Notes: generated by a model not told the origin, from the letters alone. Positions 1 through 11,189 are shown, counted from the first letter of the stretch. The stretch is DNA of 64,000 nucleotides from Hofstenia miamia (GCA_900660155.1 CABFPE010000079.1:1615022-1679021), one strand, 5' to 3'. Made by a program: numbers and translations.

Positions 1-3000
1 GCACACACAATTGATGATATTTTGTTGAATTTCAAACAGCAGCTACATATCACATATAAATCTTCATAACTTTCTTTACAGAAATTTCATAATTTACAAA
101 GAATGCAAATAAATTTTTCATTCACATTCTTTATTACATAAACACGAATTGCGAATAATTTTGATTGGAATTTTGGCAGAATTCCTTAGATATTTTTATG
201 ATTAGCTCATGAGAAATTATACCAACTTGTTTATGCAGAGTTTATTTTATTTTTAAAGTTTGTCATAAATTTAATTGTTTACTATATTTATTTGAGAGTC
301 ATTTTGTTTAATTATATTTAATATAATTATTGAAATATGATGTAGTTCTAAATATTTAACAAAACTGAGTACATTAATTCTATATTATATTTTTACTAAA
401 AAATTCAGTCTCACAACAAATATAACATAACATAAATTCAGCAATGGGATCTGTATCATCAATCGAATTTATCAAGATGGACTGAGCCCTGAATGAGCAA
501 ACCCTTCTGTTCATTCATGAAAACAAGAATTGTGTATTGATCGGCAAAGAATATCCATATTAAAATGGTTTCTATAATCAATATTAATACAGCCAATGCA
601 TTATTTCAATGATTCAATTTAAAGAAAAATAAAGTGGATCCGTAGCTAGTAACTCCTAAGCAAAAAAGGCATAGAGTTCACCAAATTTTTCAGTGAATAT
701 TTCAAATCAATAAAGGAAATTGTATATGAATAATACGGTTATCACAGTTTCATAGTAACTTAAATGTATAATGCAAAATTCATTTTTGCATAATTTGTGG
801 TCCCAGAGTGTTGAAAAGGATTTGATAAATTTATAATTTTTTTTACATAGCTAAGAAGATCATAGTTGAGAGGATAACTGGAGCATCAAATTCGTGAGTT
901 TATTTTGGATTATACTAACAAAACGTCAATTGCACTTGAATCATCGAGGAAAATCTTGAATTTGAAGATTGATATTGATGCTTAAATATATTTTACTTGT
1001 TCTAAGTCATAGTAAAATATTGTATCTAAGAGCTTCACATAAGAGAAGTTATTAAATTTCAAAGTGAACCAAACTAATTTTCCAGTGATATCACATTTGG
1101 AAAATTAAGCCTCTTTCCTCATTAAATACTTTTAAATTCTAATATACATTCAGTGTGCAAAATTTCAATATAGTAATTTTCGATTATGTACTCTATCTTA
1201 AGGAGTTCAATTCTATTAAAAAATAATAGAATTATAACCAATTTCTGTTTTCTGTCGATATGATCTCCCGTAATTGGAGTAAGTGATTATGTATTTCTTC
1301 TTGAAAACTTTTTGCATTTACCACTATAATTGAATAAACGAGTGCAAGCAAACAGCCCAGGGACTGTTTATGTATTTAAGATATTCAAAATTATTTGCTT
1401 TGATTATTTGCTTGACATTTAAGCATAATTTCTTAGCTGTAATTGTAAATTCCAAAAAACACTGAAAATGTACCATCCTGTGCTCTATTATGCACTTTTG
1501 TAGCATGTTTTTTCATTTATATTTGATATCAATTTCCAGCTGTTGATTGAGTAGGATGTGCTGTATATCGTACAATCTTGTAAATTTGAGCTGAAGTAAT
1601 TTGCAATGTCATTACTCTTATGTAGCAGCAAACTTCATCCAATGTAGTTGAAACTTGGATACATGCAAGTCGAGAATCTTGGAATTTGCTTAAAACTGTT
1701 CGTGTACCGTCAAAGGCATCAAGATATCGATTAACTTAAATGAAAATTCGTGCAGCATTAGAGGAAGTTAGCAACAAAATCTGCATTAGTGCAATAGCTG
1801 ACTTAGCTCCTCGCGTCAGACTCTAATTGCAGTAGAGGGGACCACACATCGAACTTTGAAATAAATTAATACTTTTTGCAAAAATGTTTTTAAATGAAGG
1901 GTTTTCAACAATTTTTTCAATCTTTTTGTTCTTTTGTCAGGATCGATATTTCTTGAATACGTATTATTTTGTTGAATGAATCGAATGGTATATCTATGTT
2001 CGATATCTATTGCAAATTTCCAGAATATAAACTTTTATTTGTCCAACTTTCAGCAACTTCTGATGAAAATTTGCTCTATGCAGAAGAAAAGTAAATGTAT
2101 ACGTTCCTTTTGAACACCGTGTAAAAATTTAATTCAATGTTTCTACTCACATTATAAGTGATAATTATACTTTGAAAACGAATTGAGAGGCAATGCAACA
2201 AAATAATATAAAAATAATATAGCTTTTCATAAAGTCATTAAACATAAAACAAAGGAAAGAACGCAAATAATGATTTATTGACATGGACTTTTTGCAATAT
2301 ATACTCGTGTTTTACAAATGATTTTTTACTTGTGTCCGACCGTACCATTAAGAATGGTATTCGTATCCACACTTCCCGCAAGTAGCGGAGGGTGAAAGCC
2401 GTACAACTGTTGTCTAGAGTCTTTATATTATTTCATTTGATGAAAATTAAATATAAAGCAAAACCCTTTTTGAAAATAATGATTTAATTAAAATAATTTC
2501 ATAGATAAATATTTTGCATGTTGTACGCCATCTAGTGTGATATAAAACTTCATCTCACTGCAGATAATAAACATAAATCTAAATTAACAAAAATCTAAAT
2601 TTATTTTGCTTATATGTGGAAAACCGGTTTTGCATATTACTAATTTACTTGAGGAGCCTCGAGGTATTACATATCACATTAAATTTCATTTAATAAGACG
2701 CTTTATTTCCAGTACTGAGTAACATCAGTAAAAAGGAAAGTATATAAATAGAATCACTATTTATAAATATTGAAACACAGTATCATCATTTTGTAGTGTA
2801 GTATATCTTAGTGCAGATGTTAAAATCATTCTTGTAAATTTATCTGTGAAACAGTGAACTAGTTGTAATTATTACGTTCGTATAAAGGCTAAGAAGCTTC
2901 TGATGATCTTTGTAGAGTGATGTATTAGGATCGGATAGGAACTTGGTAATTATGTTGATTTTTATATGACAATTATAAATTAGGAACTCAGACCACAGGA

Positions 3001-3608
3001 GCTTGTGTCTAATAAAGTATAACATACGCCCTGAAAACCGTCTTTTTCATTGAAAGAATAATTTTTGGGTACAAATAAGATAATTAACCCTGCTAATTAC
3101 CACCTTAACGTGCTCTTTCTAGTTTAAATTATTATCGATAATCTTTTTAGCAAATTCAACATTGCATTAAAGCATGTTTCTCAATATACCTGTCCATGCC
3201 CACCTGTACCCGAAATTTTTTACCTGTACGATGTAATTTTCTTTACTGCAATTAAGCAATTAAAAAATTTTTAATAAAATTTCAAACACAATTCACTTTT
3301 GTTTTACGATAGTTTCATCAAAATATATGATTTTTGAAAAAAAACCTATTTGATATGTTCATAATTTGGAATGGAAGATTTAGCCGTACCTACCTGTACC
3401 CGGTAATAATCCTGTGCTTATATCCGTAGCTATGGGCACTACCCTTATATAATATTAGAATATTAGTATAGAAGATCCTAGCAAACTTTCAAATCAGTTA
3501 ACCTTATTATGAAATGTTATCTTGAAACAGAGATTACTAGATATTGAAAGCTTAGTACCTGATGTTGATACTACTCGAAGTTTAATTTTAACAGTAGATC
3601 CATCTATG

Positions 3609-3646
<38 letters not shown>

Positions 3647-3978
3647 TCTACGCAGAAGAGAATTATTAATATCATTTATCAGGCTTAAGGAGTTAATAAT
3701 CTTTAAGTTCAAGCACTTAGCCCAATTTTGTTCAAATATATTTTGCAAAATTTTTGGCCACTTTTTTAAATTAATATTTATGCTCGTAGATCTACCCAAT
3801 TATAGAATTTAATGCATTAAAATTGACCATCAACAATCGGTAAATACTTTTCTAAAAAGGTTTTGCTTCAATCTTACTGAATTTAATAAACTTAACATGC
3901 TAAGAACTAGTTGAGGGCTTAACCTACTGAAAACGCATGATTGAAAGTTCCCGTGTAAGATCAGTTTTTCAATAAAAA
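1..3978. other. non-coding AT-rich stretch
   Basis: No reading frame here has a recognisable motif or coding-like composition; the longest are about 60-100 codons and low in complexity. I see scattered A/T runs, a TA microsatellite at its right end and a slightly GC-richer patch near 2,338-2,415 that I cannot identify. Two short 'cctgtaccc' words near 3,207 and 3,392 may belong to a worn repeat. Confidence 0.5.
3610..3641. repeat. (TA)n microsatellite
   Basis: Uninterrupted alternating T and A for about 32 bases. It produces apparent IYIYIY protein tracts in several frames, which are not genes. Confidence 0.95.
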
Positions 3979-4390
3979 TTGAACAAGAATCTGGACATTT
4001 ACGGCGATAATGTCATGTGTTGCTCTGGTGATGGTGATAAAATATACCGCCATGATTGTGTCCGTGATGTTATCTTTAATCTTGCTTCTAAAGCTGCTGT
4101 CACCCCTATTCTTGGGAAGAGAAATCTTGTTTTATCTCACACTCGTTCTGGAGATTTTTCCTCACTTCTTGTTCTGCCGGTCGTCCTGAAGCTCTTGATG
4201 TTGCCATCACCAGTTCCTTGCAATAATCAACCCTGTTTCATGTTGAAACTGCTGCTGGTCACCCTCTCGGAGGTGCAGATGATCGCAAAATAGCCAAGCA
4301 CGCCACTCCTTGTCTTGCAATCAGGAATTCAGTTTACTCCTTTGTCTGCTGAATCTCTTGGAAGTTGGTCTCCCATTTCCATCAAATACC
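3979..4390 (+). mobile_element. worn retroelement 3' coding fragment
   Basis: Shifting frames across this stretch read phrases such as GDKIYRHDCVRDVIF, then RSGD, ALDVAITSSLQ and finally GHPLGGADDRKIAKHATPC. This order (a C/H-rich box, an R-H-x3-R-D-V-I-F box, a GD...DVxVTxxLQ core, then a basic tail) recalls the C-terminal region of a reverse-transcriptase-bearing element widespread in invertebrate genomes, whose GD...D core looks restriction-endonuclease-like. The family name is inference. The stretch is richer in C and G than its surroundings, which fits an insertion. It is broken in several places and no partner RT lies beside it. Confidence 0.35.
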
Positions 4391-5042
4391 TTCAAAGAAT
4401 TGGCCTACTAACAATGAACATAAGCTTGTAATCAGACAATTTCTTGAGAAATTATCAGTGATTATTCAAATGGGTAATGCCATCCTCAAAACGTCACACT
4501 AGTTCAGTTCTTAAGCCAACTGTTTCAGTAAACCATCAATCATGAAGATTCTAATTTTGCTTAATCTGATATTTGATTTTGTTTTGATATTGATTCTCTT
4601 ACATTTGATATTATAAAATTTTTGCATAGTTGATTTTAAAGAATGTCTTTGCAAACTAATTTATAGTATAGATATGTTTTTAGTAATTTACTAATATGAA
4701 AATATTCTACCAGAAGTTAATCAAGAACGGGCATTGAATATTTTGCAGGTACCAAGCTCAAAATTGTGTTAAATAGAAAATGAACATAATTTATGTTTTT
4801 CAAAATTTTCAACAAAACGTGCATTCTACTAAAACAGTACTAAGACAATAGGTCTTTGTGACGGCTGAAAATTAAAGGTTCATTAACTATTTATTGATCG
4901 TGTATTTAAACTGAGGATCCATTAAGAGAATTAAACAACTCAGTTATCAATTATTTATGCAAGTTCATTTAAATTATAAATGATAGATATCGTTTTAAGT
5001 TTAATCGTTTTATTTAATTCATGACAAGGTAGTGTAAAACGA
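4391..5042. other. intergenic, upstream of secreted-protein gene
   Basis: AT-rich, with no coding signal. It is the presumed promoter and 5' leader region of the gene starting at 5,043. I see no clear TATA or initiator arrangement I would defend. Confidence 0.35.
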
Positions 5043-5419
5043 ATGAACGTAGTTTTTTTCATCTTTTTGTTAACTTTTTCAACCAGTGGCGACCCACGAG
5101 CACGAAGAACTACAAATTTCGATGATGTGCACGTACATAAATGTTTCGGAGAAGAAAACTATGAGCCAATAATGATCATAAAAGACTTAAGATGGTCTAA
5201 ATGTGCCTTGAAGTGTATTTCCATGGCCTTATGCATGTCTTTTTGTCACAATGAAAAAGACTGCAAAATCTACGAAATTGATGTACATTATGAAGGTGCA
5301 ACCTTAGATGATTCCTCATTTACCTATTACGGAATGGAAAAAAATTCAGACCCTAAATGCCAATACAAAGGTCTTGAGAAGACAGCATACGACAATGACT
5401 ATCCCTGCAATCTAAATGG
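5043..5419 (+). CDS. secreted PAN/apple-like + TSR protein, exon 1
   Basis: First exon of a two-exon gene completed at 12,634-12,874. The start ATG opens a hydrophobic signal peptide (about residues 1-16), followed by a basic RARR run at about 19-22 that could be a processing site. The rest holds eight cysteines spaced like a PAN/apple fold (W-x-KC-x2-KC-x5-LC-x2-FC-x5-DCKIYE, then YYG and two late cysteines). Such domains bind proteins or carbohydrates outside the cell. The exon ends in phase 2 at AATGG|GTGAGT, a strong donor; read-through would stop at once. Joined to exon 2 the total is 618 nt, exactly 205 codons plus stop, with ten cysteines. Function is not known; the PAN assignment is by cysteine and aromatic pattern only. 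Confidence 0.7.
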
Positions 5420-5569
5420 GTGAGTAATCTAATTTTTTAGATTTAGGTGGTTTTCATAAATACTGTAAAAAACTTAGTTTTATGAAATTTGCGATTTCCT
5501 TTAGAATAGTATTTCATTTTTAAGAGTGTTAATTCCAAAGAAAACATGAAGCCACAATTTTGGAAAAAA

Positions 5570-6240
5570 CAGGGCAGGCTCAGAAAATTTTGAGTCGGAA
5601 CAGCCCATTTTAAAAATATTAGCTAAAAATTGTGGCCCACAAATTATCCTGTGGCTTATTTATTTTTGTTCAACCTATGCTTCCATGCATATTTTTTCGG
5701 CTTGACTCAGGCCACTGCCCACGACCTTCAGTTCAGCCCACGTGGCCCTGCCCGACCGGTTTTCACCTTTGTGAATAATTGTGTTGTTATACTTGTTGAG
5801 CTTATGAAATAATGCGCTAAATTGCAAGTTTTAATCAAATTTTGGTTTCTTAGTATTTTTAAGTATTGCAAAGATTTATCAAATATCCAGAAATATTTAC
5901 TCGTAAAATGCTAATAAGATACTTACAAAACTTGAGCAGCCTCTTAAAATTATCAAGTCAAAAGAAGATATGAGGCGAAAATAAAGGCCCAAGCCTGTTC
6001 AGGAAACGTTGAGCCAGAATAGTACATGGCCTAGTCAAAGAAAAAATTCTGACCGGCAATTCAGCTCAAAGCTTACTTACACTTTGATAAGAACGGTGAA
6101 CGGTCTAGTCAAACCCGGCCCAATCAGGTTCACAGATCACATGCTTTTTTGGTCCGGCCAGCTTCCATTCTTGGGCAAAAATGTATTGCAAAAGAAGTTG
6201 CGTTGCTTATCAAATATTTAGTAAATAATAGCAAATCTTA
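5570..6240. repeat. dispersed repeat, GC-rich words in AT-rich DNA
   Basis: Clusters of GGCC/GCCC words and a core at about 5,862-5,940 (GCAAAG-TTTATCA-ATAT ... ATACTTACAAAACTT) are shared with 26,490-26,660, where the order of words (a 'ccggcc' box, the core, then 'aaacccggc') is similar. The 5' part has GGGCAGG near 5,572 and its approximate inverse near 5,750, as a small TIR element might. Two diverged copies in one window support a dispersed family; the class is unknown. Confidence 0.45.
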
Positions 6241-6568
6241 ATCATATAATTGCCGAATGCAGAATTTAACAAACTTGCTAAGCATTGTCTCACTGTTTAC
6301 AAATTGCTATCTATACATGTACTTTTATCAACATTTCATATATGGCATCCAAATTGCTCTTTTGAGTTTAATTTTCAGTAAATTATACTTTTTAATGTAC
6401 ATAGCTTTCAAATAGCGCAAAATGAGAAATGGCATGTGTTAAGTATGACTCCCTGCATTGCAATAGCATTTTGAGCAAGGTATTCTTAAACGAATTGAAT
6501 CACACGTATTCGAATGATGTTGAATCGATTCAATATGCCTTCCAAACATCTAAAAATAAATTCTGTAC

Positions 6569-6664
6569 TTATATATATATATAATATATATATATATATA
6601 ATGTATATATAATATGTATATAATGTATATCTAAAGTATATATATATATATATATATATATATA
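6569..6664. repeat. imperfect (TA)n microsatellite
   Basis: About 95 bases of TA repeats interrupted by a few G and A bases. Confidence 0.95.
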
Positions 6665-6718
6665 AGCTTGCACTAAGGTCTTAAAAACTGTTCTGTGACT
6701 AGACTACAACGTTTTTAT

Positions 6719-7485
6719 GTAGTGCTGTGTGTCCCAACCTACTTTAACCGGATTAACCGGACCTGATTGCTTCTTAACTTAACCGGATTTTAACCGGTTT
6801 TAATCGGATCTTTAAAAATCATAGCTTGCTTTGCTCCATACATCTATACTGAATCTATTATTAATTCTTATATGTCAAAATCAAATTGGTCTATTTCTGT
6901 GTGTTAACATTCAACTGATGTTCAATATCATATCGTCAATAACATCTTCTTCTTATTTATCTATTTTTCAATTTTAGGGAATTTTACGGCATATTCTCGT
7001 CTCTTAATAGGCTATATTATATTATTATATCCACATTATGAAGTAAGCATTATTGAGAATGATCGTAGTCTATCAAAATTTGATAAAGAAAATATATTCT
7101 CAAATGGTGTTCATAAATATAAATTAAATAATAAATTTAGAACTTTATGAATAATTTGAAATCTAGTCTATATAGTAACATTAAGCCGAAATAAAAATGT
7201 ATTGAAACTGATGTATCCATTTCTCACAAATTTGATATTTTTTAAAATGGTGCATAAATTCTAGTATTTGAAAGGTGAAAATCTAGGACTAGAATACAAT
7301 AGGAATCTTTGTACACTCTCCCACAATTATTGTTTTCTAATACAGCAATAATTGTAATCAATAAATTTTGAAAATCAGATATAGAATTACTTAACTGGAT
7401 TTTAACCTGATTAACCAGTTCCTGCAGATTAACCGGCTTTACCCGGACCGGTTTACCCAGTTTTAACTTGACCGCATCCAGCACA
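6719..7485. mobile_element. non-autonomous TIR element with AACCGG repeats
   Basis: The left end (AGTGCTGTGTGTCC, then repeated TTAACCGG words) is mirrored at the right end, which on the reverse strand reads TGTGCTGGATGCGGTC followed by GTTAA and AACCGG words. The middle (about 6,830-7,370) is plain AT-rich DNA without coding content. Imperfect short TIRs starting with a GTGCTG box and subterminal repeat clusters are hAT-like. I could not find a matching 8-bp target duplication, so the exact ends are uncertain and the copy is probably old. Confidence 0.45.
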
Positions 7486-7916
7486 GATTGTACAGATTGC
7501 TTAATATTTATTACAAATTATAAATTTTTATACTACTTTGCATTTTTGTTTTTATTTACTCATGTATCAACCTCGTTACAACTCAGTTAAGGCAATCATT
7601 GAGAAGGCTTCTCAGGACGATCAGCCATTACTTGCAAATCTAAACACAACATTGAGGAAATTTATTCACAATGTTCTGATGACAAAGAAAAAAACCAGAT
7701 AGTCTCTTTAAATACCCTCACAACAACATAATACAAACTTTGGAGAATCTCATGATTAAAAAGGAACTTATACCGAAAATTGAATTTTTGGCTGGATTTG
7801 TAAATCACACATGTGATGAAATAAGGAATGAAACAATTCAGTTACATGAAAAAGTGTAAAATGCTAACATTGGTAAATGTCGGAAACTTTGTAATGACAT
7901 TCAATCAAAAACTGAA

Positions 7917-8642
7917 ATGGTTAAACTAATAAAACTGATATGTTATGAAACTAATACCAATTTTCCAAAATTGGCAGAAGTCCTAAAGCTGGATGTAAAT
8001 TATTCATACATGAAAAAGAATTTTAAATCAATAAAGTTGAACTCAAAACAATTAAGAAATGGCTTAGAGAGTTTCATTAACAAGATTGGTGAGAATCAAA
8101 AACGTAGCTCGTTGGGCGCTTCGCGCCCAACTGGCGAGATGATAGATAGATCTATGGTTTCACAGACAGTGACCCGCTCTGGTCTTGGAAATGGACAATC
8201 GATGCCAACTACAGGATCTGAAGATGTCCCACAACAACCCAACCCACCTGCCGAATCTGAAGGAGTTTCAAATGTTCAAGAAAGCAGAGAAAACTTAGAA
8301 ATCCATGAAGAAGAGGGAGAAACCAATATACAAAATGAACCAAACAACAGTGACCAAAATGTTCGGCCAATAACATCACATCAGTCAATTCTATCATTTA
8401 ATTCACAAGAAGATTTTCAGCCGCGAACCTTAGTTTTGGAAAACTACCATACTAACCAAAGGAACCGAGTAAAACTGGATTTGGCAAAGCCTGATAGATC
8501 GAAGCCAATTAAACCTCAGTTAACAAACAGTAACCATGACTGCTTATTGTGTGGAGGAACGTTTGTCTCACACCATCAATTTGTAATGCATCTAAAGAAA
8601 CACTATCCAATATTAAAGCAATACAATCTTCATTTAAACTAG
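7917..8642 (+). CDS. Penelope ORF1-like protein with C2H2 zinc finger
   Basis: A 241-codon frame. After a basic N-terminal part comes a low-complexity acidic region rich in E, N, Q and S (about residues 75-165), then a basic stretch and one canonical C2H2 finger near the C-terminus (C-x2-C-x12-H-x3-H, in CLLCGG...HLKKH). In Penelope elements upstream domains are thought to help nucleic-acid binding; that role is inferred. The frame ends at a TAG also present at the same place in the second copy, and it overlaps the RT frame by about 94 nt in a different reading frame. The first 350 bases of the element, before this ATG, also look like worn coding DNA. Confidence 0.55.
   Translation: MVKLIKLICYETNTNFPKLAEVLKLDVNYSYMKKNFKSIKLNSKQLRNGLESFINKIGENQKRSSLGASRPTGEMIDRSMVSQTVTRSGLGNGQSMPTTGSEDVPQQPNPPAESEGVSNVQESRENLEIHEEEGETNIQNEPNNSDQNVRPITSHQSILSFNSQEDFQPRTLVLENYHTNQRNRVKLDLAKPDRSKPIKPQLTNSNHDCLLCGGTFVSHHQFVMHLKKHYPILKQYNLHLN
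8111..8131 (+). other. perfect GC-rich hairpin in Penelope ORF1
   Basis: GTTGGGCGC and GCGCCCAAC are perfect 9-base inverted arms around a TTC loop, in otherwise AT-rich DNA. The same hairpin is intact in the fragment at 11,680-11,700. It lies in the ORF1 coding frame (SSLGASRPT). Confidence 0.8.
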
Positions 8643-10268
8643 TTAATTACTTTTTACCTAACCATCTTACTAACAATGGATTCTTATGGTTAAGGCATTC
8701 ATGCCACTTGGAGAAAGTATTGGATTTTTCAAAATCACTCAATTCAGAAGAGTTGAAGCTTCTGTGCAAGGGACCAAACTTTATCCCAAACTTTAAACCG
8801 CACCTTAAACAGGCTGTAAAGTTCAATACATCTAATGTACCATTACTTATTACATATAAACTTAGAAAATCATATACAAAATCGGATACTATTATCAATC
8901 AAATCTTAAAAAGAAAAGATGTTGTGATAAAGAAGTCAGATAAAGGAAATATGTTCATGGTTATGAATATAAAGCAATATGTTACAATGGCGAAAATTCA
9001 AATTTCAAAAAATCAGTATGCACTAAAAGATGATGAAGAAGATATCAGAGAAGAAATAGAAAACAGATTGGAAATAATTAAATATTCTTGTTATGATTTT
9101 ACAAAAGGTTCGAATCATCTCTACATCTGGAACATAAAAGAGAGAAGTGGCTATATTTTCTACCAAAAATTCATAAGAAATTAGTAGAGACTTCTATTGG
9201 AGCTATTCCCAAAGGAAGACCGGTCATTGACTGCAAAGACACAATATATTCCTATTTTGATAAATTATTCTCTATATTAGTTAAAGACATAAAAAATGAT
9301 ATTATGACAACTTCAAAAGGGACTTTGGATTTCTTAGTCTTAACACAATAAGTGCAACCATCACAGGTGATGTCGTTTTTCTAACTGCAGATGTGGAGGA
9401 CCTGTATACGTCAATACCTATAAATGAATCATTGGATATAATAAAGGATGAACTACATAGAACACGACCATTTGGTATTACTAAACATATTATTTTTCAT
9501 ATGATTGAAATAATGAAAACTATTTATAAGAATAATGTCTTTAAATTTGGCAATGATAAGTATATCCAAAAAGATGGCCTTGCTATGGGTAGTAACTCAG
9601 CCCCATATATTGCAGATATCTTCATGTACAACCTGGAAAAGAGCACGATAGAAAAATTTAAGAGAAATATTATAATTTATAGAAGATATCTAGATGATAT
9701 ATTTTGTATTCTTGATGATGAAGAAATTGCTAATTTAATGATTGATGATCTAAAAGCATTACATAAAAACATTAAGTTCACTTATGATATATCAAAAGAT
9801 AAAGCAAACTTTTTAGACATTCAAATTAAGCAAAGGAATGGAGAAATTGTAAGAGGTGTCTTCACAAAGAAAACTTCAGATCTTACAATTATTCGCCCGG
9901 ATTCCTATCATCGCAATGTGACAAAGAAAAGTATCATTAAAGGACGACTACTAAATTTTTGGAGAATCTGTTCTCATACAAATGAATTTATATCTATAAT
10001 AGTTAATTTTTTTAAATCACTCATGAAAATCGGATATAAAATATCCTTTCTTCTAAGACTTTATTATGAATTTATAGACTCTATTAAAAATAAGGAATGG
10101 CCTTATATTTCTAATAAGAAAGAAAATATGAAAAGAATTAATTTTAGAAAGGCAACGAAATTGGTGTATGTCAAAGACATGAATATTAAACTATCTAATA
10201 GAATTATTTGGTACTCTTTACCTTCCCTAAAGAAAATACTGACTAGTTCGAAGTTTGGTAATACATAG
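8549..10268 (+). pseudogene. Penelope-like reverse transcriptase, interrupted
   Basis: Two open parts, 8,549-9,184 and 9,393-10,268, bracket a stretch where the frame changes: KIHKKLVETSIGAIPKGRPVID reads in a third frame near 9,170-9,230. Family landmarks are LLCKGPNFIPNFKPHL, VVIKKSDKGNMFMV, the catalytic motifs A (D in ADVEDLYTSIP) and C (DD in YRRYLDDIF), and the downstream SYHRNVTKKSIIKGRLLNF box typical of Penelope RTs. The product would copy RNA into DNA at the insertion site. All three catalytic aspartates are still present. The lack of a C-terminal GIY-YIG nuclease suggests an endonuclease-deficient type, loss of the 3' part, or a nuclease placed elsewhere in the protein. Confidence 0.8.
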
Positions 10269-10374
10269 ACACTAATCTCTGATAGTAAACAAGAAGGTAA
10301 ATAGCAACTTGCTACTATATGGTGCTACATTTTTATAAAGTGTATAAATTTGTGAATTTTGTAATTTTAATTTT

Positions 10375-10410
10375 TTCTTGATAAGGCTTTGCCGAAACGT
10401 ACGTCGGATT
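10375..10410 (+). ncRNA. hammerhead ribozyme-like motif (degenerate)
   Basis: The order of parts matches a type I hammerhead: TTGATAA (consensus CTGATGA, two differences), stem II GGC-TTT-GCC, the invariant GAAA, a very short stem III CGT/ACG, then the GTC cleavage triplet at about 10,103-10,405 of which the last C is 10,405. Penelope-like elements are known to carry such short-stem hammerheads in their repeated ends. It falls exactly between the end of copy 1 and the start of copy 2. Stem I is poor and the first core box is changed, so activity is doubtful; the resemblance to the Penelope motif is nonetheless close. Confidence 0.55.
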
Positions 10411-11189
10411 ATACTACTTTGCATTTTTGTTTTCGTTTACTCATGTATCAACCTCGTTACAATTCAGTTAAATCTATGGTTTCACAGACAGTGACCCGCT
10501 CTGGTCTTGGAAATGAACAATCGATGCCAACTACAGGATCTGAAGATGTCCCACAACAACCCAACCCACCTGCCGAATCTGAAGGAGTTTCAAATGTTCA
10601 AGAAAGCAGAGATAACTTAGAAATCCACGAAGAAGAGGGAGAAACCAATATACAAAATGAACCAAACAACAGCAACCAAAATGTTCGGCCAATAACATCT
10701 CATCAGTCAATCCTATCATTCAATTCACAAGAAGATTTTCAGCCGCGAACCTTAGTTTTGGAAAACTTCCATACTAACCAAAGGAACCGAGTAAAACTGG
10801 ATTTGGCAAAGCTTGATAGATCGAAGCCAATTAAACCTCAGTTAACAAACAGTAACCATGACTGCTTATTGTGTGGAGGAACGTTTGTCTCAAACCATCA
10901 ATTTGCAATGCATCTAAAGAAACACTATCCAATATTAAAGCAATACAATCTTCATTTAAACTAGTTAATTACTTTTTACCCAACCATCTTACTAACAATG
11001 GATTCTTATGGTTAAGGCATTCATGTCATTTGGAGAAAGTCTTGGATTTTTCAAAATCACTCAATTCAGAAGAGTTGAAGCTTCTGTGCAAGGGACCAAA
11101 CTTTATCCCAAACTTTAAACCGCACCTTAAAAAGGCTGTAAAGTTCAATACATCTAAAGTACCATTACTTATTACATATAAACTTAGAA
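10377..11189 (+). mobile_element. Penelope-like retroelement, tandem copy 2 (partial)
   Basis: It repeats copy 1 head-to-tail: leader (10,412-10,470 matches 7,532-7,590), then a jump that lacks about 560 bases present in copy 1 (7,591-8,148), then near-identical sequence from the TCTATGGTTTCACAGACAG word onward to 11,189, where a one-base N join cuts it. Divergence from copy 1 is only a few percent. Tandem partial copies around a shared end segment are the usual Penelope arrangement. Confidence 0.8.
10389..10964 (+). CDS. Penelope ORF1-like protein, shortened copy
   Basis: A 191-codon frame that is the counterpart of 7,917-8,642 with an internal deletion. It keeps the acidic low-complexity region and the C2H2 finger (C-x2-C-x12-H-x3-H) and ends at the same conserved TAG. 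A frame beginning at 10,871 again reads the RT start (LLCKGPNFIPNFKPHL) up to the N at 11,190. Whether this shortened frame is ever used is unknown; it begins inside the hammerhead-like motif. Confidence 0.45.
   Translation: MPKRTSDYTTLHFCFRLLMYQPRYNSVKSMVSQTVTRSGLGNEQSMPTTGSEDVPQQPNPPAESEGVSNVQESRDNLEIHEEEGETNIQNEPNNSNQNVRPITSHQSILSFNSQEDFQPRTLVLENFHTNQRNRVKLDLAKLDRSKPIKPQLTNSNHDCLLCGGTFVSNHQFAMHLKKHYPILKQYNLHLN

Larger units (their letters stand above)
7526..10376 (+). mobile_element. Penelope-like retroelement, copy 1
   Basis: The left limit is set where sequence shared with the second copy begins (ATACTACTTTGCATTTTTGT at 7,532, matching 10,412). It carries an N-terminal frame with a C2H2 finger and then a Penelope-type reverse transcriptase with motif A (DVEDLYTSIP), motif B (DGLAMGSNSAP) and motif C (YRRYLDDIF), preceded by a KSDKGN box and KIHK...GRPVID. 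No GIY-YIG endonuclease is seen after the RT, which ends at 10,268. It sits in the intron of the secreted-protein gene, same strand. The RT frame is interrupted about twice, so this copy is not functional as read. Confidence 0.85.

Noticed and set aside
3522-3812. Open frames across the TA microsatellite with IYIYIY tracts
   Set aside because: The open frames come from the repeat itself, on both strands; flanking residues have no domain features.
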